Assembly: GCA_024707265.1 (NCBI GenBank) | Contig: JANQAB010000009.1 | Location: 372,001-436,000 of the forward strand | DNA from: Sporocytophaga sp. | Lineage (GTDB): Bacteria; Bacteroidota; Bacteroidia; Cytophagales; Cytophagaceae | Reading direction: 5' to 3' | DNA: 64,000 nt | Shown here: piece by piece, positions 1 to 8,866 of the stretch | Position numbering within the stretch: the first letter of the stretch is position 1 | Layout of the letters: every line of letters starts with the position of its first letter | Position numbers and translations under genes: made by a program | Notes under the pieces: generated by a model | What the model was told of the DNA's origin: nothing | What the model saw: only the letters and a program-made list of their open reading frames with translations | Databases searched by the model: none

Positions 1-129
1 TGTTTTATCTGTTTCAATTCTTGTATAGGTAGCCTTAGAGATCTCCGTTTCATATACCACATCATCCTGTGTAAGCCCTTTAGACTGACGAATTGCTTTT
101 AGTTTTTTACCTAGAGATAAATTTTTCAT
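1..129 (-). CDS. XRE-family helix-turn-helix regulator, N-terminal fragment cut by the window edge
   Basis: The reverse strand from the ATG at 129 reads 43 codons without a stop to the window edge. It begins MKNLSLGKKLKAIRQSKGLT and continues with ISKATYTRIE, the helix 2-turn-helix 3 arrangement of Cro/C1-type DNA-binding domains. It is therefore probably a transcriptional regulator, either a lone HTH protein or the N-terminus of a larger one. It is divergent from the small genes at 265-877, and an 11-bp inverted repeat in the shared intergenic region (173-209) is a plausible operator for autoregulation. The rest of the gene is outside the window, so any second domain is unknown. Confidence 0.8.
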   Translation of the reverse strand, partial: MKNLSLGKKLKAIRQSKGLTQDDVVYETEISKATYTRIETDKT

Positions 130-172
130 GGGTCTGGTAAAACTAGCAGCAATTTTGCCTTCACATAAACTC

Positions 173-209
173 AAAAATGATCATTAAATAATCAAATTTG
201 ATCATTTTT
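173..209. promoter_or_regulatory. Inverted repeat in divergent intergenic region, candidate XRE operator
   Basis: Perfect 11-bp arms AAAAATGATCA (173-183) and TGATCATTTTT (199-209) flank a 15-nt AT-rich spacer. It lies between the HTH gene (start 129, minus) and the coiled-coil gene (start 265, plus), where an autoregulatory operator would be expected. The operator role is inference. There is no GC-rich stem, so a terminator is unlikely. Confidence 0.5.
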
Positions 210-264
210 GTTTGTAAAATATTTTGAATCATTAATTTAGCAGCATATTTAACCAGCTAATATC

Positions 265-480
265 ATGGGAGATAAACCATTCAAAAACTCTTTCAATTAC
301 TCAGAGATTAAAAATCTCAAATCAAAAATTCAGTACCTAGAAGTTCTTGTCATGAACCTTAATAATGAGGTCTTGAAATATGAAACCAAATTCATTACAA
401 AAGCAGAGTTAAACCTTAATCTACATGCCCTGCTGAATAAGATTGATAGAGAAATACAGGATAAAGATGAGTGGAAGTAA
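265..480 (+). CDS. Small coiled-coil protein, 71 aa, unknown function
   Basis: I do not recognise a family. The protein has no signal peptide or membrane segment. It is rich in Lys, Glu, Leu and Asn with heptad-like spacing from about residue 15 to 65 (for example LKSKIQYLEVLVMNLNNEV), so a short coiled coil is likely. Its 3' end overlaps by 14 nt the ATG at 467 of the receiver-like reading frame, which suggests translational coupling. With the divergent XRE gene it forms a compact regulator plus two small genes module. No Cys or His clusters or catalytic motifs are visible. It could be a small partner protein of the downstream gene, but this is a guess. Confidence 0.55.
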   Translation: MGDKPFKNSFNYSEIKNLKSKIQYLEVLVMNLNNEVLKYETKFITKAELNLNLHALLNKIDREIQDKDEWK

Positions 481-877
481 ACCACATGCAGGCATGATAA
501 AAGCTATAATTTTCATCGAAGATGATGCTACCGATATCTGGTAAACTGTTACCAAAATTAAGGCTATTATCGCTGATCTTAAAATTATTCTGGCACTGGA
601 CCATAATAACAGTTACCTACAAAAAGGGTGGCTTCAAGTTGATCGTAAAACTCATGATTTGGTTCTTCTCGAAACACCTTATCCAGGAAAAGAGCTTATT
701 GAATTTATCAGGAAAGTAAACAGGGTTCATATTAAAAATTATGAAAGGCCTAAGAGTGTACTTCTTTGTATTGAGGAGGTTTTAATTGGCAGCATGGATT
801 CCCTTTCAAAATTGGACATTTCATGCTACTATAAGCCATTGAGTTTAGATGATTTAATTGTGATATCACAGCTTTAA
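467..877 (+). pseudogene. Degenerate response-regulator receiver-like protein with an in-frame TAA
   Basis: From the ATG at 467 the frame runs 25 codons to TAA (542-544) and then continues open in the same frame to 877, 136 codon positions in all. The part before the stop reads IIFIEDDATDIW, resembling the beta-1 strand and acidic pair of a receiver (REC) domain. The part after it has DLVLLETPYPGKELIEFI, where a REC domain normally has DLVLLD with the phospho-acceptor Asp, and YYKPLSLDDL near the end, resembling the conserved Lys-Pro. The acceptor Asp is replaced by Glu. It follows the 71-aa gene with a 14-nt overlap. The REC assignment is from motif order only and is moderate. The nonsense codon makes it a pseudogene unless it is read through or is an error. 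The TTG at 659 is an unlikely real start. Confidence 0.5.
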
Positions 878-891
878 TGAAGCCCATCAAT

Positions 892-941
892 AAAAAAAGC
901 AAGAGGCCGAGCAAAAGCAACAGAAAGAAACTTCCTCTTGC
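892..941 (-). terminator. Intrinsic terminator downstream of tRNA-Arg
   Basis: On the minus strand the stem GCAAGAGG/CCTCTTGC (934-941 with 899-906) encloses a 27-nt loop and is followed by seven T residues (892-898 complement). It sits about 30 nt after the tRNA-Arg 3' end. The long loop makes it less than ideal. Confidence 0.55.
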
Positions 942-969
942 TCAACACTCACTCTCTTGCTGTAATTTG

Positions 970-1041
970 TAGCCTCGACAGGAATCGAACCTGTATCAAA
1001 AGTTTAGGAAACTTCTATTCTATCCATTGAACTACGAGGCC
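970..1041 (-). tRNA. tRNA-Arg (anticodon CCT)
   Basis: The minus strand folds into a full cloverleaf. The acceptor stem is GGCCTCG with CGAGGCT, with a G-U closing pair. The D arm is GTTC/GAAT, the anticodon stem is GAAGT/ACTTT around the loop TTCCTAA, and the T arm is ACAGG-TTCGATT-CCTGT. The anticodon CCT reads AGG (Arg). The 3' CCA is not encoded, so it would be added after transcription. A terminator-like hairpin follows at 941-892. Confidence 0.95.
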
Positions 1042-1074
1042 TCAAAAATGAGGGTGCTAAAATATATATTTTCC

Positions 1075-2280
1075 TCAATAAATCAAATAATTCGGGTAGA
1101 TCATCAGGTGTTTTTCTTTGACCTTCTGACCTATGATCTCCCTTAATTCATCAATATTCTCTCTCTGAGTAGCGCTTATAAAAACCGTCGCAAACTGATT
1201 TTTATTAAGATAACTCGACTTCAATTGCTCCAATGATGCCTCTGCTTCACTTATTTTCTCGCCATCCAGCTCATTTTGCTCTACATCGGGATGATATTGA
1301 TCTATTTTATTGAACACTAATATGACCGGTTTATCGGCTGCTTTGATATCCGCAAGGGTAGCATTTACAACTTCAATATGCTCTTCAAAAGAAGGATGGC
1401 TTATATCCACCACATGAATCAATATATCCGCTTCCCTTACTTCATCCAGAGTTGACTTGAAACTTTCGATCAGCGTTGTCGGCAGTTTTCTTATAAAACC
1501 TACCGTGTCAGAAAGCAGATATGGAATGTTCAAATAGTTGATCTTTCTGACTGTCGCGTCAACTGTTGCAAAAAGCTTATTTTCAGCAAATACATCCGAT
1601 TTTGATAACAGGTTCATAAGGGTAGATTTACCTACGTTAGTATATCCCACCAATGCAACCCTTACAATATCTGTCCTTGACTTTCTCTGCGTAGCATTTT
1701 GAATGTCGATCTTCTTCAGCTTCTCTTTCAGCAGCGTGATCTGATCACGGATAACACGCTTATCCGTTTCAATTTCTTTCTCTCCAGATCCACCCCTGGT
1801 TCCGGTACCTCCCCTTTGTCTTTCAAGGTGAGTCCACATTCTTGTAAGACGAGGCAACAGATATTGATAGCGGGCCAGCTCTACCTGAGTTCTGGCCTGA
1901 GCAGTCTGTGCCCTGTTCATGAAAATCTCAAGAATAAGTAAACTGCGATCATATATTCTAACCTTAAGCTCATTCTCCAGGTTTTTTAACTGAGAAGGAG
2001 AAAGGTCGTCATCAAAAATCACCCTGTTTACTGCGTGAGCGGTAACATATGCCTGTATTTCTTCGAGCTTACCTTTCCCAATGAAGGTACGGCGATCTGG
2101 ATGGTCTACCTTCTGGGTAAACCAGGCAAGTGTCTCCACGCCTGCAGTATTGGCAAGAAAGGCCAATTCTTCAAGGTATTCTTTAGCCCTGTCCTGAGGT
2201 TGTCTTTTATGAATAAGCGCTACAAGTATCGCTGTTTCTACTGCCTTTTTTGTCTCTTGTCCTGTATTTGTTTTCATCAC
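1075..2280 (-). CDS. hflX: GTPase HflX, ribosome-associated
   Basis: This 401-aa protein has the HflX layout. The N-terminal HflX domain (residues 20-130) contains RRTFIGKGKLEEI. A Gly-rich linker follows (157-167), then a basic/coiled segment (170-200) and a TRAFAC GTPase domain. G motifs visible are GYTNVGKST (212-220), the G2 region FATVDATVR, DTVGF (258-262) and NKID (324-327), with ISATQ as G5. HflX binds the 50S subunit and splits or rescues stalled 70S ribosomes, especially under heat stress. The start may be the first or second of two adjacent Met codons. It lies between tRNA-Arg and the cytochrome gene on the same strand. Length and motif order are standard. Confidence 0.96.
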   Translation of the reverse strand: MMKTNTGQETKKAVETAILVALIHKRQPQDRAKEYLEELAFLANTAGVETLAWFTQKVDHPDRRTFIGKGKLEEIQAYVTAHAVNRVIFDDDLSPSQLKNLENELKVRIYDRSLLILEIFMNRAQTAQARTQVELARYQYLLPRLTRMWTHLERQRGGTGTRGGSGEKEIETDKRVIRDQITLLKEKLKKIDIQNATQRKSRTDIVRVALVGYTNVGKSTLMNLLSKSDVFAENKLFATVDATVRKINYLNIPYLLSDTVGFIRKLPTTLIESFKSTLDEVREADILIHVVDISHPSFEEHIEVVNATLADIKAADKPVILVFNKIDQYHPDVEQNELDGEKISEAEASLEQLKSSYLNKNQFATVFISATQRENIDELREIIGQKVKEKHLMIYPNYLIY

Positions 2281-2328
2281 TTAAAAGCAACAATATTTCT
2301 TTGCGTCTTATTCAAAATAGATAAAAAA

Positions 2329-3001
2329 CTATTTCTTTAGCGTATTAATATAAAGAACCAGATTATCTATTTCCTGTTCAGTCAATCTTCCCTCATAACC
2401 AGCCATTACACCTTTTCCTTTGAGAATCATTTCCTTTTTCTGAGCATCAGTAAGCTGGGAAGCGGTAAGATCTTTTGCACCCGCAAGGCCTTGTTTCCCA
2501 TCTGCTCCGTGACATCTTGAACATTCTTGCTCAAATATTGCTTTTGCATTGCTTAGGGCATTATCCGCATTTTCCTGAATTATTTCTTCAGATGTAGCTG
2601 AAGATTCCTCAGATACCGTCGACGGAACTTCGATCTTTTGTTTTGTTAATGTTACACTTTTTGTAAGTGCAATGCCTAATACGTAAAGGAAGCCCAATAA
2701 TGCAATGACCGTTAATGCCTTGTTTTTCTTTTTTAAGACCTACAATTCCTAAGGGAATACAAACCAGCACAATAACAATTTTAGTAATAATATAAGGTTG
2801 AGTATTTTTCGTTGCGTAAAGTAAATAACCTCCTGTGATCAGGATAAGAGTACCCATAATCATCTCTAAAACCTTAGTCTTTTCTCTTATTCTATCGAGT
2901 TGCTCGTATTTATTTAACAGTAAAAGAACTGTTTTAATAATAAATGTAATCAAGAAGATTACCACCACGAGATTGTGTGTGTGCAAAAAACCTTTGGTCA
3001 T
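2329..3001 (-). CDS. Membrane protein fused to c-type cytochrome domain, frame interrupted
   Basis: Two overlapping minus-strand frames form one gene of about 223 residues. The N-terminal part (ATG at 3001) has membrane helices and starts MTKGFLHTHNLVVVIFLITF, resembling SirB-type small integral membrane proteins. The C-terminal part has one more hydrophobic helix and then a class I cytochrome c domain with heme motif CSRCH and a likely axial Met in VMAGYEG. The join falls in six T (2729-2734). With one base fewer the frame reads VGLKKKNKALTVIALLGF and then continues without a stop. The product would be a membrane-anchored electron-transfer protein facing the periplasm. SirB resemblance is weak; the cytochrome call is firm. 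The frame break is probably a homopolymer error. Confidence 0.8.
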
Positions 3002-3075
3002 AAAATTATATTTGTTTCAACCCAAAATTAATTTTTAGTTTGTAAAAAATCTAATTTATATCGGTTAAAGGGATA

Positions 3076-4209
3076 ATGAAAATTGCTATTTCTGTCAATT
3101 CTAGCTGGAACATCTACAATTTCCGATTGGGACTTGCCAGACATTTAATGAATTGCGGATTTGAAGTATATGCAATTTCTCCTGAAGATGAATTTTCTCC
3201 CGAACTTATCAGCGCCGGGCTTAGGTATTTTCCAATAAATGTACAGAGTAAAGGCAGCAACATATTTTATGATGTCCGCTATATGCTGACCCTCAGAGCT
3301 ATCTATAAAAGAATAAAGCCGGATCTCATCTTACAATATACCATTAAGCCCAATATATATGGTACACTGGCCGCTGCAAGCCTGGGAATTCCTGTTATTA
3401 ATAATGTTTCCGGACTGGGTACGGTATTTTTACATGATACTATTTCCAGTAAAATCGCCAAAGCCCTATACAGACAGGCATTCAGATTTCCTCAAAAAGT
3501 ATTTTTTCAGAATGAAGATGACAGAAGTTTATTCGTCAAAAAAAATCTGATCGGTGTCAATAAAACCGCTCTGATTCCCGGTTCCGGGGTTGATACTGAA
3601 AAATTCCTCCCTAATGAAAAAAAGAATTTTAAGAAAGGAAAGCCCTTCAGATTTTTGCTTATGGCAAGACTGCTCTATGATAAGGGAATTATCGAATACA
3701 TAAAAGCCATAGAGTTAATCAGATCAAGAACAGATGCTGTATTTATGCTTGCAGGCAGTCTGGATGAAGAAACAAACCTCGGGATCCCAGCAGCTCAGCT
3801 GGAAGCCTGGATCAATAAGGGCTTAATTGAGTATAAAGGTTTTGAAAAAAACAGCCTTAAACTTTACCATAATGCTGATTGTGTGGTATTGCCAAGTTAC
3901 AGAGAAGGTACTTCAAAAAGTTTGCTGGAAGCCGCTTCATGCGGATTACCGATCGTTACGACAGATGTGCCCGGTTGCAGGGAAGTTGTGGAAGATGGCG
4001 TTAATGGATTTCTGTGCAAAGTCAAAGACCCACAAGACTTGGGAATAAAGATGGAAGCCATATACAACCTGTCAGAAGAAGCCTATTCAAAAATGGCTGT
4101 CAAATCCCGGGAAAAAGCTCAAAAGCAATTTGATGAAAAAATAGTTATCAAGACATATGAAGCTGCAATTATGCAAATTTTGGCAGCGAAAAGAGGGCAA
4201 AAACATTAA
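3076..4209 (+). CDS. Glycosyltransferase, GT4 family (GT-B fold)
   Basis: This 377-aa protein is a retaining GT-B glycosyltransferase. Residues 1-175 form the acceptor half with VSGLGTVFL and end in IPGSGVDTEKF (167-177), a GT4 hallmark. The C-terminal half carries FLLMARLLYDKGI and the EX7E donor-binding motif in SYREGTSKSLLEAASCG (275-290; Glu277 and Glu285), followed by LPIVTTDVPGCREVV. It most likely adds a sugar to a lipid-linked exopolysaccharide precursor at the inner membrane, because epimerase, export and kinase genes follow at once. The sugar specificity cannot be read from sequence. It starts an apparent plus-strand capsule or exopolysaccharide locus extending to 9844. Confidence 0.93.
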   Translation: MKIAISVNSSWNIYNFRLGLARHLMNCGFEVYAISPEDEFSPELISAGLRYFPINVQSKGSNIFYDVRYMLTLRAIYKRIKPDLILQYTIKPNIYGTLAAASLGIPVINNVSGLGTVFLHDTISSKIAKALYRQAFRFPQKVFFQNEDDRSLFVKKNLIGVNKTALIPGSGVDTEKFLPNEKKNFKKGKPFRFLLMARLLYDKGIIEYIKAIELIRSRTDAVFMLAGSLDEETNLGIPAAQLEAWINKGLIEYKGFEKNSLKLYHNADCVVLPSYREGTSKSLLEAASCGLPIVTTDVPGCREVVEDGVNGFLCKVKDPQDLGIKMEAIYNLSEEAYSKMAVKSREKAQKQFDEKIVIKTYEAAIMQILAAKRGQKH

Positions 4210-4300
4210 TTTGAGAGAAAATAATACATTTACTCTTTCATTTACTCTTATTTCAATTTGCAGTTAAAAATAGTTGAAAATCTTTACTAAATTTGATCAT

Positions 4301-4846
4301 ATGCACTTTAGAGAATCTTACATCAAAGATCTTTTTGAAATAACTCCAAGAGTATTCAAAGACGACAGGGGTTTCTTTTTTGAATCCTATAATACCAAAG
4401 TTTTTAAAGACAATGGACTGGACCTCTCGTTCGTTCAGGATAACCAGTCATATTCCATCCCAGGAGTAGTAAGAGGCTTACACTTTCAGAATGCTCCTCA
4501 CGCTCAGGGAAAACTGGTAAGGGTTATAAAAGGCAAAATTCTGGATGTTGCAGTAGATCTCAGGAAAGACTCCCCTACATTTGGTAAATACGATACGTTT
4601 TTACTGGATTCGGAGAAATGCAACATGCTTTATGTACCTGAAGGTTTTGCTCACGGGTTTTCCGCATTGGAAGAAAGTATTGTTTTCTATAAATGTACCG
4701 ACCTATATCACAAAGAATCTGAGTCCGGTATCCTCTGGAATGATCCGACTTTAAATATAGATTGGATGGTAAAAAATCCTTTGGTTTCTGAGAAGGACCA
4801 ACTTTTAAAACCCTTAAAAGATTTATTTTCTCTTTCGTCACTATAA
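4301..4846 (+). CDS. rfbC: dTDP-4-dehydrorhamnose 3,5-epimerase family protein
   Basis: This 181-aa cupin-fold epimerase catalyses the RmlC/RfbC step of dTDP-L-rhamnose synthesis, or a related nucleotide-sugar epimerisation. Visible family motifs are FEITPRVFKDDRGFFFESYN at the N-terminus, VRGLHFQ with the catalytic His61, DVAVDLRKDSPTFG with Asp86, and YVPEGFAHGFSALEE (His118), then Tyr130 in VFYKCTDLY. I chose the ATG at 4301 because it matches the usual N-terminus; a TTG at 4274 would add nine residues. No other rml genes are in the window. It lies 91 nt after the glycosyltransferase and 42 nt before the export lipoprotein gene, so it belongs to the exopolysaccharide locus. Confidence 0.93.
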   Translation: MHFRESYIKDLFEITPRVFKDDRGFFFESYNTKVFKDNGLDLSFVQDNQSYSIPGVVRGLHFQNAPHAQGKLVRVIKGKILDVAVDLRKDSPTFGKYDTFLLDSEKCNMLYVPEGFAHGFSALEESIVFYKCTDLYHKESESGILWNDPTLNIDWMVKNPLVSEKDQLLKPLKDLFSLSSL

Positions 4847-4888
4847 AAATTCGGGGGAATATCACTTTCCCCTGAATGCTTTCACAGT

Positions 4889-5671
4889 ATGAGTATTCAA
4901 AGGTTATTTCTTTATTTCATTTATATTCAGTTGACATTCGGTCTTTTTTCTTGCAGAATGTTTAACCACAGCAGGATGTTCAAAACAGAAACCGAAATTG
5001 TCAATGACTCTGTTAGGCAAATTCTGAAAGAAGGCACCCCTACTTATCTCATACAAAAAAATGACTTCCTCGAAGTCCAGATACATACGAACGGAGGAGA
5101 GCGTCTGGTTGATCCCAATAATGAAATGCAGATGAATCAGACTAATTACCAGAACAGATTGGAAAAGCCAAAATACCTTGTCCGCCAGGATGGAAAAGTA
5201 AGGCTACCCATGATTGGGGAGATTTCTCTTGAAGGTAAAACACTCAGAGAAGCAGACAGCATATTAAGTCTTCAATATTCAAAATTTTATGAAGATCCTT
5301 TCGTTATTACCAAGTTTGGGAATAAACGGGTAATAGTGCTGGGCCCACAAGGTGGTAAAGTTCTTCCTCTAGAAAATCAAAAATTAAATCTGGTAGAAGT
5401 AATTGCTCTTTACGGTGGAATTCTTGAAAACGGAAAAGCTTTTAATATCAGACACATCAGAGGAGATTTAAAAAATCCTGATGTAACAATTGTAGATTTA
5501 TCAACCATTGAAGGGATGAAAAAAGCAAACCTTCAGGTTGAGCCTAACGATATAGTCTATATCGAACCTGTAAGAAGAGTTCTGAGCGAGTCTGCCAGAG
5601 AAATTGCTCCTATTATTTCCGTTCTGGGTACTTTAATTACTTTGGTCGTATTAATTACTACCGTCAAATAA
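4889..5671 (+). CDS. Polysaccharide export outer-membrane lipoprotein (OPX/Wza type)
   Basis: The 260-aa protein has a signal peptide ending in a lipobox (GLFSC, Cys22), so it is probably an outer-membrane lipoprotein. A Poly_export domain follows (roughly 50-150; LVRQDGKVRLPMIGEISLEG), then an SLBB-type domain (about 155-225; VIVLGPQGGKVLPLENQKLNLVE, shown here in parts). A hydrophobic C-terminal helix (238-259) resembles the segment that inserts in the outer membrane. It would form the channel for the polysaccharide and pair with the Wzc-type co-polymerase encoded 15 nt downstream. Length is in the range of short Bacteroidetes OPX proteins. Confidence 0.92.
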   Translation: MSIQRLFLYFIYIQLTFGLFSCRMFNHSRMFKTETEIVNDSVRQILKEGTPTYLIQKNDFLEVQIHTNGGERLVDPNNEMQMNQTNYQNRLEKPKYLVRQDGKVRLPMIGEISLEGKTLREADSILSLQYSKFYEDPFVITKFGNKRVIVLGPQGGKVLPLENQKLNLVEVIALYGGILENGKAFNIRHIRGDLKNPDVTIVDLSTIEGMKKANLQVEPNDIVYIEPVRRVLSESAREIAPIISVLGTLITLVVLITTVK

Positions 5672-5686
5672 TTTTAATTCATTATT

Positions 5687-8132
5687 ATGTCTTTATTGGA
5701 AGACGAAGAAACAAGGTCTTTAAATGGATCAAACAACAGAGTAAGCTTTGCAAATGATAGCGAAGATGAGGAAGATGTATTTGGCGATTTTGATTTTGCC
5801 AAACTTCTCGTAATAGCTAACAAAAGTCTTGTTTGGGTAATTCTGCTGGTTGTTCTGAGCGTTACAGGAGCATTTTTATATGTTCGATACACCAAACCTG
5901 TTTTTGAATCTTCTTCCATCCTGAAACTGGACTTAAAAAGTGAAGCCGGTGTACTGGGGCTTAACAAGTTCAATGATGAAAACATGCCGGGCAATAAACT
6001 TTCAACTATTTCCGGAGAAATTGAATTTCTTAAATCCCGCTACCTTTATGAAAAAATAGTTGACAGGATGAAGATGAATGTCAGCTATTATGCTTACGGA
6101 AATATCCTCTATGAAGAAAGATACAACAATGCCCCATTTAAAGTCATAGGAGAAATAAAAAGCCCTGATTTCCTGGATTTCAAATTTGATATTACTTTTC
6201 TCGATAAAGACAAATTTCTTCTTTCATATAAAAAAAATGACGAAGAACTTAAATCCGAACACTATTTCGGAGAAAAGATCTCTACTGAAAATTACTCGTT
6301 CACATTATATCCCACTACTTTTTGGTCTGCAAACGAGACCGGTGCAAAATATTTCTTTACAATGAATAGTAAAGAAGCTCTTGTAAAAAACCTGATGGAA
6401 AATGTCTCGGTTTCTATTCTTAACCTGGATGCCAATACCATTCTGCTTTCTTATAAAAATCACAACTACTCAAAGGCTACTGACATTGTCAATACAATTG
6501 ACTCCGTTTATCTGGAACAAACTCTGGAAAATAAATCAAAGTCGCACGAACAGACCATCAAATTCCTTGAAGCTTCTCTGCTTAAAACAGAAGAAAATCT
6601 TGCAAAAGCAGAGAGAGACCTGGAGACATTTGTCAGAAATAACCGGACAGTTGATGTAAAACAGGACTTTGGCAAAAATGGCATTAAGCTCGAAGAGCTC
6701 GAAAAAGAAAAGCAATTGCTGAGGTCAAGAATTTCAATGCTTGGTGAATTAAAAGAGCTTATTATTGGTGATAAAGAGATCAATAGTTTCATCCCTGCCT
6801 TGACTCAGGTAGAAGATCCTCAGTTATCAGCGGCAATCAATAGCCTCAATACCTTGCAGGAAGAAAGAAACAGGCTGCTTAATTCACAAAGAGAAAATAC
6901 ACTTGTTGTAAAAACCAAGAATAAATCTATTGAGCGCATCAAGGAAAATATACTTGAACTGATTGAAATCAACAAAAAGAATTCTCTTCCAGCAATCAGG
7001 TGAAATCAACGCCAAAATGATGCAAGTAGAGCAGGAAGTATTAAGCCTTCCCTCTAAAGAGACTGAATTTACCCGGCTTAAGCGTTTTTATTCTATCTAT
7101 GAGAAATTCTACCTCCTGCTGATGGAAAAAGAAGCGGAATTCGGAATAGCCAAAGCTGGTACAATTCCAAACTTTGTTATACTTTCTCCTGCATTGAATA
7201 ATCCGAACCCGATCTATCCGAAGAAATTTTTCATATACATCAGTGGGCTTGGTATAGGAATCTTCCTTGGAATATCCCTCATTGCGATCAGATACCTTCT
7301 GAATGATACAATCTCTACGCAGAAAGAGCTGGAGCGATCGCTGCATGCAAGCATGCTTGGTGGTATCCCAGAATACAGCAAAGAAAAAATGGAAGTGTCC
7401 AAACTTGTTGTTGACAAAAATCCAAAATCAGCTATAAGCGAGGCCTTGCGATCCGTACGAACGAACCTGGAGTTTATTTGTCCTAATAAAAAGAAAAAGC
7501 TGATAGCGGTAACTTCCACTGTCAGCGGAGAAGGGAAAACTTTCGTGGCATCCAACCTCAGCGGAGTTATTGCATTGTCAAATCAAAAGGTAATTCTCCT
7601 GGATCTTGATATGCGTAAGCCTAAGGTCCACCTGGCGTTTGAGAAGGAAAACTTTAAAGGAATGAGTACAGTCCTTATCGGGAAGCATACCCTTGAGGAA
7701 TGTATTCAGCCAACAAGTATCTCTAACCTGTCATTTATTTCTGCAGGACCAACACCTCCTAATCCTTCAGAATTGATACTGAGAGAAGAGTTTGATCTTT
7801 TAATCAAACGCCTTTTCGAAATCTATGATGTAGTAGTAATTGACACACCTCCAGTCGGCCTTGTTACTGACGGTATACTTATACTTCGCAAAGCAGATAT
7901 TCCTTTATATGTAGTCCGTACCGACTATTCCAAAAAAAGCGCAAAACGCAACATCAACAAACTTGTGAAGACCATACCAAAACTTTGTGTATTAATGAAT
8001 GCATTAAAAGCAATCAATACATATGGATACGGAGGCTATGGCTATGGTTATGGATATGGATACTATGAAGGGGAGACGGAGAAAGAAACAATTATTTCGA
8101 AAATAAAAAGTCTCGCAGGAGTTAAAGCATGA
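5687..8132 (+). CDS. Wzc-type polysaccharide co-polymerase with BY-kinase domain, frame interrupted
   Basis: Two frames join into one gene of about 814 residues. The first has a Wzz domain with a membrane helix near residues 38-60 and a long coiled-coil region. The second adds a second helix (about 515-538) and a bacterial tyrosine kinase. Walker A is VSGEGKT (about 613-619), Walker A' is ILLDLDMRKP (about 636-645), and Walker B is VVVIDTPP (about 715-722). The tail is a Tyr/Gly cluster, YGYGGYGYGYGYGYYEGE, the usual autophosphorylation site. The frames meet at CC 6989-6990; one C fewer gives EINKKNSLQQSGEINAKM. It would control chain length and export with the OPX protein. Its stop overlaps the phosphatase ATG by 4 nt. 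Confidence 0.9.
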
Positions 8133-8866
8133 TGTTTGGCCTTTTTAAGAAAAAAGATAAAGAGACAGTAGCAGAAGATTCATTATTCGTGGATATGCAT
8201 TCTCATGTGCTTCCCGGTATTGACGATGGAGCTGACTCACCTGAAGACGCGCTTGAACTGCTCAAAGCTTTTGAACAGTTCGGATACAAAAAGCTGATCG
8301 CCACACCCCATATTATGGGAGATTTTTTCAGGAATACTCCTGAAATTATCTCTGAAAAACTGCAGGAACTTCAATGTCTTATTAAAGATAACAACCTTTC
8401 CATAAAACTCGAAGCAGCAGCAGAATACTACCTTGACGAGTGGTTTATGGCAAAACTAAGATCAGGAGAACAATTGCTTACACTAGGGAGCAATTATCTT
8501 CTTTTCGAAACCTCTTATATCAATGAATCTTCTTTTCTGGACGAAGCTCTTTTCTTAATGAAAAGTCAGGGTTACAAGCCCGTAATGGCACATCCGGAAA
8601 GATATACCTACCTTTATTCAGACTTTTCTTTGTTCAAGAAAATTTACGAAAAAGGAGTCTTATTCCAGGTAAATATTAATTCGTTGAGCGGCTATTATTC
8701 TAAAGCAGCACAAGTGTTTGCCGGCAAACTGATTGACAATTGCATGGTAGACATGCTTGGCTCCGATTGCCATGGTATACGGCACATAGAGGCAATGAAA
8801 AAAGCACGTATTTCAAAGCATTATAAAAAAGCACTTCAACTCAACCTCCTGAACAACTACTTATGA
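8129..8866 (+). CDS. PHP-domain protein-tyrosine phosphatase (CpsB/YwqE type)
   Basis: The 245-aa protein belongs to the PHP-type metal-dependent phosphotyrosine phosphatases that dephosphorylate BY-kinases. Metal-ligand motifs are visible: DMHSHVLPGIDDG (22-34), ATPHIM near 78, MAHPERY near 155, and GSDCHG near 212. It lacks the Cys of low-molecular-weight phosphatases. Its ATG overlaps the stop of the Wzc gene in the sequence ATGATG, so the two are almost certainly co-translated. The natural substrate is probably the Tyr-rich tail of that kinase. It overlaps the next gene by 4 nt. Confidence 0.93.
   Translation: MMFGLFKKKDKETVAEDSLFVDMHSHVLPGIDDGADSPEDALELLKAFEQFGYKKLIATPHIMGDFFRNTPEIISEKLQELQCLIKDNNLSIKLEAAAEYYLDEWFMAKLRSGEQLLTLGSNYLLFETSYINESSFLDEALFLMKSQGYKPVMAHPERYTYLYSDFSLFKKIYEKGVLFQVNINSLSGYYSKAAQVFAGKLIDNCMVDMLGSDCHGIRHIEAMKKARISKHYKKALQLNLLNNYL

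Noticed and set aside
416..604. 62-codon minus-strand frame opposite the small genes
   Set aside because: It is antisense to the better supported plus-strand frames with coiled-coil and receiver-like character.
2700..2745. Programmed frameshift in the cytochrome gene at an A-rich tract
   Set aside because: The needed shift is +1 (or -2), which does not fit an X XXY YYZ slippery site in the upstream frame; a homopolymer length error is simpler.
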